Positions 25,849-33,510 of a DNA stretch of 64,000 nucleotides are shown piece after piece; the first letter of the stretch is position 1; the number at the start of each line of letters is the position of its first letter. The position numbers were made by a program, and so were the translations under genes. Source of the stretch: CALXXL01 sp034926605 (lineage in GTDB: Bacteria > Verrucomicrobiota > Lentisphaeria > Victivallales > Victivallaceae); contig JAYFQV010000002.1 in NCBI GenBank assembly GCA_034926605.1, positions 1 to 64,000 of the forward strand, read 5' to 3'. The notes beneath the pieces were generated by a model. That model was not told where the DNA came from and made no database searches. It worked only from the letters and a program-made list of their open reading frames with translations.

Positions 25849-26631
25849 TCAGAATCCGAAGAAACGCAGCGCGGTCTGCACATGCTTATCCCAAAACTCC
25901 CAAGTGTGGCTGCCGGGTTCCTCCAGATACTCGCAGGGAAAGCCGATCTTCCGGAGATGGTCGCGAAACCGGACGTTGTCCTGATACAGGAAATCCTCGG
26001 TGCCGCAAATCTGCATGAACCTCGGCTTGGCCCCCTTGTCCGCAACCAGCCTTTCCGCGATGCGGAACAGATTGTCCGGGGAATCCGCCAGCTGCTCCTT
26101 CGGGCCGAAGATGCGGGACATTTCCACCTTGCGGGTATCGTCCAGATAGTCCGGAAACGTCTGGATGTCGGTCACCGCCGAAATACCGCAAGCCGCCGCG
26201 AACCTGTCCGGACACAGCATTCCCAGCTTGAACGTTCCGTAGCCACCCATGGAAAGCCCGCAGACATAAGTATCTTCGCAGCACGGCGACACGTGGAAAA
26301 ATTCCCCGACCACCGCCGGAAGCTCCTCGGAAATATAAGTCCAGTAATCGAACCCCTGGAGCATGTTGCTGTAATAGGAGCGATGCGCGTTGGGCATCAC
26401 CACAATTAGATTTTTTCCCAGCACATAGCGCTCAATGCTGGTCAGGCGGCTCCAGATCGACTGATCGTCGCTCATGCCATGCAGCAGATACATCACCGGA
26501 TAATTCCCGCTGGCGCTGCCCGACGACGACGCGGTTCCGATGTGACGGGTTTCCGGCTGCGGCAGAATAACATTCATCTGCATGTGCATACCAAGGACAT
26601 TCGAGAAGAACTCGCACTGTACGAAAGCCAT
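25849..26631 (-). CDS. Esterase D / tributyrin-esterase-like alpha/beta hydrolase
   Basis: A 260-residue esterase without signal peptide. The N-terminus MAFVQCEFFSNVLGMHMQM and the motif MYLLHGMSDDQSIW are typical of the EstA/tributyrin-esterase branch related to CE1 feruloyl esterases. The nucleophile lies in GLSMGGYG, the likely Asp in CGTEDFLYQDN and His in GSHTWEFWDKH. A seven-residue Ser/Ala/Gly stretch (SSSGSAS) interrupts the early part and may be a loop insertion. AAGGAGG precedes the ATG. It probably acts on short acyl esters freed from plant or host polysaccharides, an inference from family. It is transcribed alone. Confidence 0.88.
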   Translation of the reverse strand: MAFVQCEFFSNVLGMHMQMNVILPQPETRHIGTASSSGSASGNYPVMYLLHGMSDDQSIWSRLTSIERYVLGKNLIVVMPNAHRSYYSNMLQGFDYWTYISEELPAVVGEFFHVSPCCEDTYVCGLSMGGYGTFKLGMLCPDRFAAACGISAVTDIQTFPDYLDDTRKVEMSRIFGPKEQLADSPDNLFRIAERLVADKGAKPRFMQICGTEDFLYQDNVRFRDHLRKIGFPCEYLEEPGSHTWEFWDKHVQTALRFFGF

Positions 26632-26736
26632 GGCCCCTCCTTGCGTTTTATTTAGAATATACGTAACAATCCTGACCCGGATATCATTCTTTTAAATATA
26701 GCTTCCCTCCGTTTTTTTTCCAGCCGGCCCCGGAAT

Positions 26737-26754
26737 TTGATAAAAAAATATCTA
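26737..26754. promoter_or_regulatory. Candidate Rex-type operator 1 (upstream of -35)
   Basis: TTGATA-AAAAAA-TATCTA: two 6-base half-sites with one mismatch around a six-A spacer, just upstream of the rex promoter. It has the 6-6-6 geometry of known Rex operators and is related to the perfect copy at 37693-37710. Confidence 0.5.
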
Positions 26755-26761
26755 TACCGTG

Positions 26762-26789
26762 TTGACTTATTGCAAAGCGGTGGTATATT
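26762..26789 (+). promoter_or_regulatory. Sigma70 promoter of rex-hydCBA1
   Basis: TTGACT (26762-26767), a 16-base spacer and TATATT (26784-26789) lie 34 bases before the rex ATG. Candidate operators flank it on both sides. Confidence 0.65.
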
Positions 26790-26790
26790 A

Positions 26791-26808
26791 AGTATAAAAA
26801 TATCTATA
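26791..26808. promoter_or_regulatory. Candidate Rex-type operator 2 (at transcription start)
   Basis: AGTATAAAAATATCTATA shares AAAAATATCTATA with operator 1 but has a degraded left half. It starts two bases after the -10 box, so a bound repressor would block the start site. Confidence 0.4.
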
Positions 26809-26823
26809 TAACTCGGAAAAACC

Positions 26824-27474
26824 ATGAGCAAGGTACAAAAACTGCCGACGATACGCCGATTGCCGACCTATCTGCACCGACTCAATGAAATGCGCAAGGA
26901 CGGTGTGGAGATTGTCGCCACCCCGGAATTGGCGAAATACATGAACCTGGAAGCGATTGTGGTACGCAAAGATCTTGCCGCCACCGGCGTGACCGGGCAG
27001 CCCGGCGTCGGCTACAAGGTGCCGGAACTCATCGAATCCATCCGCGCCTTTCTCTCATGGGACAACACCAGCGAGGCGGTGCTTATCGGTGCCGGTTCGC
27101 TGGGCAGCGCCATTCTCGGCTACGAGGGCTTCGAGGAATACGGCCTGCGCATAATTGCGGCATTCGACAGCGATCTGACCAAAATCGGTTCAACCGTCCA
27201 CGGCCGGGAAGTATTCCCGGTGTCCCGTCTGGCGGAGCTGACGCGGCGGTTGCGCGTACATATGGGTATTATATGCACTCCCGCCGAACACGCCCAGGAG
27301 GTGGCCGACGCCTTGGTGGCCGGCGGTATCTGGGGCATCTGGAACTTCGCCAACGTGAGCTTGAAGGTACCGGACAACGTGGTGGTGCAACGAGAGGTCA
27401 TCGCCGGCGGGCTGGCGGTGCTCTCGGTCAAACTCAACAAACTCAAGCACGAACTCCAGGAACAGGAAGACTGA
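26824..27474 (+). CDS. rex: Redox-sensing transcriptional repressor Rex
   Basis: A 216-residue repressor that binds DNA when NAD+ is high and leaves it when NADH rises. The N-terminal winged helix includes IRRLPTYLHRLNEM and the recognition region around VRKDLAATGVTGQPGVGY. The Rossmann domain begins at VLIGAGSLGSAILGY, and the C-terminal swap helix (LSVKLNKLKHELQEQ) is present. It is the first gene of a hydCBA operon, 35 bases before hydC, which strongly suggests that it controls NADH-linked hydrogen production. Related inverted repeats at its own promoter and at the second hydrogenase operon are candidate binding sites. Confidence 0.95.
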   Translation: MSKVQKLPTIRRLPTYLHRLNEMRKDGVEIVATPELAKYMNLEAIVVRKDLAATGVTGQPGVGYKVPELIESIRAFLSWDNTSEAVLIGAGSLGSAILGYEGFEEYGLRIIAAFDSDLTKIGSTVHGREVFPVSRLAELTRRLRVHMGIICTPAEHAQEVADALVAGGIWGIWNFANVSLKVPDNVVVQREVIAGGLAVLSVKLNKLKHELQEQED

Positions 27475-27509
27475 TTCCGGATTTTCAACTTTTCAACTAA
27501 GGATAAAAA

Positions 27510-28019
27510 ATGATCGAAACCCTTGAAAAAACTTCGGCCATGAAGGACTATCTTGTCGAAGTTAACAGGATTCTGGAGGAAAACAACTACTCCGAATCCC
27601 GTTTGATCCCCATTCTGCAGGAGGTGCAGAAGGTCTACAAGTATTTGTCGAAAGACATGATCACTTATGTGTCGGAGGCGCTTGGTGTGCCGCCGTCGCG
27701 AGTTTACGGCGTCGCGACCTTCTACGCCCACTTTTCGCTGCAGTGCAAGGGCAAGCACATTTTCCGCCTGTGCGACGGCACCGCGTGCCACGTTAAAAAA
27801 TCGCACGGCATCCTTGAAGCACTTTATAAACGGCTGAATCTTTCCTCCAAAAAGACCACCACCGACGACATGCTTTTCACCGTGGAGACGGTCAGCTGCC
27901 TCGGCGCGTGCGGCCTGGCGCCGGTAGTGGTGGTGGACGACGAGGTCCACGGGCAGGCCACCCCTGAGCAGATTATCGCGCTGGTGGACAAACTCGAAGC
28001 CGCTGAAAAAGGAAACTGA
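27510..28019 (+). CDS. hydC: [FeFe]-hydrogenase subunit HydC (NuoE-like), operon 1
   Basis: A 169-residue thioredoxin-like [2Fe-2S] subunit of a trimeric NAD(H)-dependent [FeFe]-hydrogenase, homologous to complex I NuoE. The four cluster ligands are CDGTAC (C-x4-C) and CLGAC (C-x3-C) near residues 90 and 130. The helical N-terminal half with VPPSRVYGVATFYAHF is typical. It passes electrons between the flavin subunit and the chain. AAGGA precedes the ATG and hydB begins 2 bases after the stop, so it is co-transcribed with rex, hydB and hydA. The product shares only general similarity with the copy at 37144-37665. Confidence 0.93.
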   Translation: MIETLEKTSAMKDYLVEVNRILEENNYSESRLIPILQEVQKVYKYLSKDMITYVSEALGVPPSRVYGVATFYAHFSLQCKGKHIFRLCDGTACHVKKSHGILEALYKRLNLSSKKTTTDDMLFTVETVSCLGACGLAPVVVVDDEVHGQATPEQIIALVDKLEAAEKGN

Positions 28020-28021
28020 TT

Positions 28022-29935
28022 ATGACCAAGACCATAGATCTGGAAAAAGTAGCCGCCGCCTTCAACGACGCCGCGGCAAAACTCAGCCGCCGCATAATCA
28101 TCTGCGGCGGTACCGGCTGCATCGCCAACGGCTCCATGAAGGTTCGCGAGGCGATGGCCGAACTTCTCAGGAAAAACGGCATCGACGTCGAGCTTGAGCT
28201 GACCACCGAGGAGAACGAAGGCAACGACGGCTGCTGCGAATTCACCGGCACCTATCTTTCAAAGAGCGGCTGCCAGGGCTTCTGCCAGCAGGGCCCGCTG
28301 GTGCATATCATGCCGGACAATATCCTTTATACCCGGGTGCGGGTGGAGGACGTTCCGGAAATAGTTGAAAAAACCCTGACCCACGGCGAAGTGATCGAGC
28401 GCCTGCTCTATGTTTCGCCAACCGGGCTGCGCTGCAAAGGCGACGACGAGATTCCGTTTTACAACCGCCAGAAGCGGGTGGTTCTGCACAACTGCATGAT
28501 CGAGCCGGAAAACGTGAACGAATATATCGCCCGCGGCGGCTACTTCGGCGCCCGCAAAGCGATCTCCGAAATGACCAGCGAAGACGTGGTAAAGACCGTG
28601 ATCGAATCCGGTCTGCGCGGCCGCGGCGGCGGCGGCTTCCCCACCGGCCTCAAGTGGAAATTCACCCTGGCCAGCAAGAATGCCAAGAAATACGTCATCT
28701 GCAACGGCGACGAGGGCGACCCCGGCGCATTCATGGACCGCTCGGTCATGGAGGGCAACCCCCATGCCGTTATCGAAGGCATGATGATCGCGGCCAAGGC
28801 GATCGGTGCCGATGAAGGCTACGTCTATGTCCGCGCCGAGTATCCGCTGGCGGTGGCCCGCATGCGCCATGCCATTGACAAAGCAGAGGCGGCCGGCCTG
28901 CTGGGCGACAATCTCTTCGGATCCGATTTCAGTTTCCGCCTTCATGTGATGGAAGGCGCCGGCGCGTTCGTCTGCGGCGAGGAAACCGCACTTATCGCCT
29001 CGATCATGGGCAAGCGCGGCATGCCGATGCCCAAACCGCCGTTCCCCGCCCAGAGCGGACTCTGGGGGAAACCCACCGTCATCAACAACGTTGAAACTCT
29101 GGCCAGCGTGCCGTTCGTCCTGCGCGAAGGCGCCACCGCCTACCGTGCCTGCGGAACCGAAACTTCCCCCGGCACCAAAACGTTCGCGCTCACCGGCCAT
29201 GTGGCCAACACCGGATTGATCGAAGTGCCGTTCGGCACCACGCTGCGCGAGATCGTCTACAACATCGGCGGCGGCGTTACCGACAATGCCGGCCGCATCT
29301 CCGACGACGACTTCAAGGCTGTTCAGATCGGCGGCCCGTCCGGCGGTTGCCTGACGCCGGAGATGCTCGACCTGCCGATCGACTTCGACAGCCTCAAGAG
29401 CCGCGGCGCCATGGTCGGTTCCGGCGGTCTGGTGGTAATGAACAAGCAGACCTGCATCGTCAAAATCGCGCGGTTCTTCATGCAGTTCACTCAGAACGAA
29501 TCCTGCGGCAAATGCGTGCCGTGCCGCGAAGGCACCAAGCAGATGCTGGCGCTCCTTGACGAGATCATCGAAGGCCGCGCCGACGAGAGCACGCTGGAGC
29601 TGTTGGAAGCCACCGCCCGCGCGGTGCAGCTGGGTTCGCTGTGCGGCCTCGGCAAGACCGCGCCCAACCCGGTGCTCTCCACGCTGCGCTACTTCCGTAA
29701 GGAGTACGAGGATCACGTGATCCGCAAGATCTGCCCCACCGGCGAGTGCCGTGCCCTTGCCCGTCCCGAAATCCTGGCCGACAAATGCCGCGGCTGTACC
29801 GCCTGCGTGCGCAAGTGCCCGGTGGGAGCCATCACCGGCGAGGTCAAGAAACCCCATCAAATCAATGCGGACAAGTGCATCAAGTGCGGTGCCTGCAAGG
29901 CCGCCTGCCGCTTCGACGCGATCATCGGACTGTAA
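28022..29935 (+). CDS. hydB: [FeFe]-hydrogenase flavin subunit HydB (NuoF-like), operon 1
   Basis: A 637-residue NADH-binding subunit. In order: an N-terminal thioredoxin-like [2Fe-2S] domain (CGGTGC and CQGFC, about 30-110), the NuoF core with FMN/NADH loop RGRGGGGFPTGLKW (about 200), an SLBB region, the [4Fe-4S] site CGKCVPCREG (about 495), and a C-terminal double [4Fe-4S] ferredoxin domain (CRGCTACVRKCP and CIKCGACKAAC, about 585-630). It oxidises or reduces NAD(H) and exchanges electrons with ferredoxin and HydA. Such HydB subunits occur in electron-bifurcating hydrogenases, but sequence alone cannot prove bifurcation. Confidence 0.94.
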   Translation: MTKTIDLEKVAAAFNDAAAKLSRRIIICGGTGCIANGSMKVREAMAELLRKNGIDVELELTTEENEGNDGCCEFTGTYLSKSGCQGFCQQGPLVHIMPDNILYTRVRVEDVPEIVEKTLTHGEVIERLLYVSPTGLRCKGDDEIPFYNRQKRVVLHNCMIEPENVNEYIARGGYFGARKAISEMTSEDVVKTVIESGLRGRGGGGFPTGLKWKFTLASKNAKKYVICNGDEGDPGAFMDRSVMEGNPHAVIEGMMIAAKAIGADEGYVYVRAEYPLAVARMRHAIDKAEAAGLLGDNLFGSDFSFRLHVMEGAGAFVCGEETALIASIMGKRGMPMPKPPFPAQSGLWGKPTVINNVETLASVPFVLREGATAYRACGTETSPGTKTFALTGHVANTGLIEVPFGTTLREIVYNIGGGVTDNAGRISDDDFKAVQIGGPSGGCLTPEMLDLPIDFDSLKSRGAMVGSGGLVVMNKQTCIVKIARFFMQFTQNESCGKCVPCREGTKQMLALLDEIIEGRADESTLELLEATARAVQLGSLCGLGKTAPNPVLSTLRYFRKEYEDHVIRKICPTGECRALARPEILADKCRGCTACVRKCPVGAITGEVKKPHQINADKCIKCGACKAACRFDAIIGL

Positions 29936-29952
29936 TATGGAGAATGCTTAAT

Positions 29953-31992
29953 ATGAACGCACCCGCCACCGTAACCATCAATGGTCGCCAAGTCGCCATC
30001 GGCGATGAACGCAACCTGCTGGAACTCATCCGTAAAATCGGCATCGACATGCCGACCTTCTGCTACCACTCCGAACTCAGCATCTACGGCGCCTGCCGCC
30101 TGTGCCTGGTGGAAGTCGAAGGCAAAGGAATCATGGCCTCCTGCAGCACCAAGCCCGAAGCCGGTATGGTCATTCACACCGACTCCAAGGATCTGCGCAT
30201 GATGCGCAAGGTCAACGTGGAGCTGTTGCTGGCCAACCACAGCCGCGAATGCCCCAGCTGCATGCGCAGCGCCAACTGCACACTGCAGAAATTGGCCCGC
30301 CGCCTTGGAGTCACCGAGATCCGCTATCGTCAGACCCAACGCGACGAACCCATCGATTATTCCAGCCCTTCGCTTGAGCGCGACCCGAACAAGTGCGTGC
30401 TCTGCGGCGACTGCGTTCGCGTCTGCTCCGAAGTCCAGACCGTGGGCGCGATCGACTTCCAGTTCCGCGGCGCCAACGCCCGCGTGGCTCCCGCGTTCGA
30501 AAAGAACCTCAACGACGGCGAATGCGTCAACTGCGGCCAGTGCGCCGCGGTCTGCCCCACCGGCGCCATCGTGGCTCGTCAGGTGCGCGAACAGGTCTGG
30601 AACGCCATCCATGACAAGTCCAAGACCGTGGTCGCCTCCATAGCTCCGGCGGTGCGGGTGGCTCTCGGTGAAACCTTCGGCATGAAGACCGGCGAGAATG
30701 TGGCCGGCAAACTGGTGACCGCGCTGAAGCTTATGGGCTTCGCTGAAGTTTACGACACCAGCTTCACCGCCGATATGACCATCTTCGAGGAAGCCACCGA
30801 ACTGCTCGAACGCATCAACGACAAGAAGCCGATGCCGATGTTCACCAGCTGCTGCCCGGCGTGGGTCAAGTTCGCCGAGACCTTCTTCCCGGAGATCATC
30901 CCGAACATCTCCAGCACCCGCAGCCCGCAGCAGATCTACGGTTCGATCGCCCGCGAAACGCTGCCCGCCAAGCTTGGGGTCAAACCCGAGGATCTGGTGG
31001 TGGTTTCGATCATGCCCTGTACCGCCAAGAAATTCGAGGCCCAGTTGCCCAAGTTTTCGCGCGACGGCCGTCAGGATGTCGATTATGTGCTGACCACCGT
31101 TGAGGTCTCTCAAATGATCTCCTCAATGGGCATCCAGCTGGACGAGCTGGAAATTTCCGCGTTCGACATGCCCTACGGCTTCGCCACCGGCGGCGGCGTC
31201 ATATTCGGCAGCACCGGCGGCGTGATGGAAGCGGCGCTGCGCTACACCGTTGAAAAGCTCGAACAGAAGCCCTTGACCCGGGTCGATTTCAAGGAAGTCC
31301 GCGGCGAGGCCCCCCGCAAGGAAGCCGAAGTCAAAGTCGGCGATACCGAACTGCGCGTGGCGGTCGTCCACGGTCTCGGCAATGCCCGCAAGCTGGTCGA
31401 CGACATCAAGTCAGGCAAGGCAAAATATGACTTCATCGAAGTCATGGCCTGTCCAGGCGGCTGCGTCTGCGGCGGCGGACAGCCGATATCCAGCCATCCG
31501 CAGGATGCGCGCAAGCTCCGCGCCGCGGGCCTCTACAACGCCGACAAGACCCAGCAGCTCCAGAAGCCGCAGGACAACCATCTGGTTGTACGCTGCTATG
31601 AGGAAGCGTTCGGCGGCGGCCCCGGCAGCCACAAGGCCCATGAATATCTCCATACCGGGTATCAGGACCGCGGTCAGCTGTTCGATGCCAAAGAGATAAT
31701 GTTCGGCAAGGGCGATCTCGACATCGTGGTGACCGTGCACACCGGCAAGGCCGACGATTCGGCCGCACAGGCGGTGCTCAGCATGCTGGTGGCCTACGCC
31801 AAACAGCATGACCTCGGCGACAAGGTCCGCGTCTCCGCATCATTCTCCCCCAAGGGCAATCCCGACGGGCAGATATGCGTGGGAATCGGTGACAACGTTG
31901 CGCATTACAGTTTCCCGACCCAGCCGGATGCGGTGGCCAAGAGCCCCGCATTCGCCAAACTCACCGGGATTATCGCGGAAGCAATAGCCTGA
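29953..31992 (+). CDS. hydA: [FeFe]-hydrogenase catalytic subunit HydA1 with extra C-terminal domain
   Basis: A 679-residue catalytic subunit producing or consuming H2. ATG 29953 is chosen since GGAG lies 10 bases upstream; ATG 29944 is too close. Domains: [2Fe-2S] ferredoxin (about 1-80), His-Cys3 [4Fe-4S] (HSRECPSCMRSANC), two [4Fe-4S] (CVLCGDCVRVC and CVNCGQCAAVC), then the H-cluster domain. This has TSCCPAW (from 297), MPCTAKKFE (from 355) and MACPGGCVCGGGQP (about 497). After the usual end (about residue 565) a further 110 residues resemble a thioredoxin-like [2Fe-2S] domain, but the ligand cysteines are replaced (VTVHTGK, SFSPKG). A strong terminator follows. Confidence 0.95.
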   Translation: MNAPATVTINGRQVAIGDERNLLELIRKIGIDMPTFCYHSELSIYGACRLCLVEVEGKGIMASCSTKPEAGMVIHTDSKDLRMMRKVNVELLLANHSRECPSCMRSANCTLQKLARRLGVTEIRYRQTQRDEPIDYSSPSLERDPNKCVLCGDCVRVCSEVQTVGAIDFQFRGANARVAPAFEKNLNDGECVNCGQCAAVCPTGAIVARQVREQVWNAIHDKSKTVVASIAPAVRVALGETFGMKTGENVAGKLVTALKLMGFAEVYDTSFTADMTIFEEATELLERINDKKPMPMFTSCCPAWVKFAETFFPEIIPNISSTRSPQQIYGSIARETLPAKLGVKPEDLVVVSIMPCTAKKFEAQLPKFSRDGRQDVDYVLTTVEVSQMISSMGIQLDELEISAFDMPYGFATGGGVIFGSTGGVMEAALRYTVEKLEQKPLTRVDFKEVRGEAPRKEAEVKVGDTELRVAVVHGLGNARKLVDDIKSGKAKYDFIEVMACPGGCVCGGGQPISSHPQDARKLRAAGLYNADKTQQLQKPQDNHLVVRCYEEAFGGGPGSHKAHEYLHTGYQDRGQLFDAKEIMFGKGDLDIVVTVHTGKADDSAAQAVLSMLVAYAKQHDLGDKVRVSASFSPKGNPDGQICVGIGDNVAHYSFPTQPDAVAKSPAFAKLTGIIAEAIA

Positions 31993-32002
31993 CGATAACA
32001 CG

Positions 32003-32043
32003 ACAAAAAAAATGCGGGAGGTAAAACTCCCGCATTTTTTTTT
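32003..32043. terminator. Bidirectional terminator between hydA1 and thiC
   Basis: The stem GCGGGAG/CTCCCGC extends through A/T pairs (32005-32020 with 32027-32042) around a 6-base loop, with an A-run on the left and a T-run on the right. It ends hydA1 (plus) and thiC (minus). Confidence 0.9.
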
Positions 32044-32096
32044 GCTCTATCGGCAACAGCGGCCGAACCGGTCAATATTACATAATTGAGCTTGAA

Positions 32097-33398
32097 TCAA
32101 AGTTCCTTGCTAACCCGCATGCTGCAGAATTTGGGACCGCACATGGTGCAGAACCGTTCGCCGGAACCATTGGACTCCTGCATCTTACGCTCGGACAAAG
32201 CCTCGTTGCGCAACTCACGCGCGCGTTCGGGGTCGATTGCAAGTTCCAACTGCTTGTCCCAGTCGAATTCTGCGCGGGCATCGCTGATGGCGTCGTCGCG
32301 CTCCCGGGCGCCGGGGATGCCCTTGGCGATGTCGGCGGCATGGGCGGCGATTTTGTAAGCCACCACGCCGTCGCGAACGTCGCGTGCGTTGGGCAGGCCG
32401 AGATGCTCCTTCGGCGTGACGTAACAAAGCATGGCGGCGCCGTGCATGGCGGCCACCGCCGCGCCGATGCCGCTGGTAAAATGATCGTATCCCGGAGCAC
32501 AGTCTATCACCACCGGGCCCAGCACATAGAACGGCGCGTCGGCGCACCAGAGCTGCTCCAATTTCATGTTTATCGCGATCTGGTCAAGCGGCACGTGGCC
32601 GGGCCCCTCAATCATTGCCTGCACGCCGGCGGCGCGGCAACGGGCGGCCAACAGCCCCAACTCGCGCAACTCGGCCAGCTGGCAGGCATCGGAGGCATCG
32701 GCCAGACAGCCGGGGCGCATACCATCGCCCAGCGACAACGTCACATCGAATTCACGACAGATTTCCAGTATCTTGTCAAAACAGTCATAAAACGGGTTGT
32801 CGCGGTTGTTTTTTACCATATAGCGGGCGATCAGTGCGCCGCCGCGGCTGACGATGCGAAGCTTGCGATTGCGCACCGCCGGCAACTGGTCGGGCCGGAC
32901 GCCGGCGTGGATGGTCATATAATCGACGCCCTGCCCCGCCTGGCGGCGGATAACCTCCAATATGGCGGCTTCGGACAGATCGACGTCTTCGTCGTCTCCG
33001 GACAGACACGCCAGTTCGTAGATCGGCACGGTGCCGATCGGTACCGTGCTGGCCGCGATTATCGCGGTGCGGGTGGCGTCGAGGTCGCTGCCGGTGCTGA
33101 GATCCATCACGGTATCGGCGCCGTACGCGATTGCGGCACGAAGTTTTGTAAGTTCGGCCTGAGGACAGCTCGTGAGACTTGAAGTGCCGATATTGGCATT
33201 GATCTTGGTGCGCAGCTTGCGCCCGATACCCATGGCGGCAAGCGATTTATGGCAGACATTGGCTGGAATTACCACTCGCCCTTCCGCCACTTCGGTACGA
33301 ATAAACTCTTCCGAACGGCGTTCGGCGGCGGCCACCGTCCGCATCTCCGGGGTCGTTTCGCCGCGCAGAGCGCGGGCCAGTTGCGTATTGCAGGTCAT
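32097..33398 (-). CDS. thiC: Phosphomethylpyrimidine synthase ThiC
   Basis: A 433-residue radical-SAM enzyme that rearranges aminoimidazole ribotide into the thiamine pyrimidine HMP-phosphate. The C-terminal cluster motif CTMCGPKFC (C-x2-C-x4-C) is intact. Family blocks are KINANIGTSS, ADTVMDLSTG, VPIGTVPIYEL, GVDYMTIHAG, SLGDGMRPGC and EGPGHVPLDQI. The length fits the short bacterial form. It lies between the two convergent hydrogenase operons but has its own promoter-like sequence and terminator. No TPP riboswitch could be recognised in the 100 bases upstream. AGGAG precedes the ATG. Confidence 0.97.
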   Translation of the reverse strand: MTCNTQLARALRGETTPEMRTVAAAERRSEEFIRTEVAEGRVVIPANVCHKSLAAMGIGRKLRTKINANIGTSSLTSCPQAELTKLRAAIAYGADTVMDLSTGSDLDATRTAIIAASTVPIGTVPIYELACLSGDDEDVDLSEAAILEVIRRQAGQGVDYMTIHAGVRPDQLPAVRNRKLRIVSRGGALIARYMVKNNRDNPFYDCFDKILEICREFDVTLSLGDGMRPGCLADASDACQLAELRELGLLAARCRAAGVQAMIEGPGHVPLDQIAINMKLEQLWCADAPFYVLGPVVIDCAPGYDHFTSGIGAAVAAMHGAAMLCYVTPKEHLGLPNARDVRDGVVAYKIAAHAADIAKGIPGARERDDAISDARAEFDWDKQLELAIDPERARELRNEALSERKMQESNGSGERFCTMCGPKFCSMRVSKEL

Positions 33399-33421
33399 AT
33401 TTCTACTCCTTGGAATTTATT

Positions 33422-33449
33422 AATATATCATAAGAAACGCACAAAACAA
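33422..33449 (-). promoter_or_regulatory. Putative thiC promoter
   Basis: On the minus strand TTGTTT (33449-33444), a 16-base spacer and TATATT (33427-33422) lie 23 bases before the thiC ATG, leaving no room for a riboswitch in the leader. Confidence 0.45.
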
Positions 33450-33461
33450 AGCCCGGCTGCA

Positions 33462-33493
33462 AAAAAAATAGGCGGCCGGAGTTCCGGCCGCCT
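33462..33493 (-). terminator. Terminator of hydCBA2
   Basis: A perfect GC-rich inverted repeat (33470-33480 with 33483-33493; effective loop about 4 bases) lies 17 bases after the hydA2 stop. On the minus strand it is followed by TATTTTTTTT. Confidence 0.88.
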
Positions 33494-33510
33494 CAAACCG
33501 AAGGTTATTT

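Noticed and set aside
28259..29860. 533-codon open frame antisense to hydB1
   Set aside because: Lies wholly across a clear NuoF-like gene and encodes a His/Ala/Gly-rich product without motifs.
33399..33510. TPP riboswitch before thiC
   Set aside because: ThiC is a common target, but the leader after the apparent promoter is under 20 bases and no THI-box sequence is visible.
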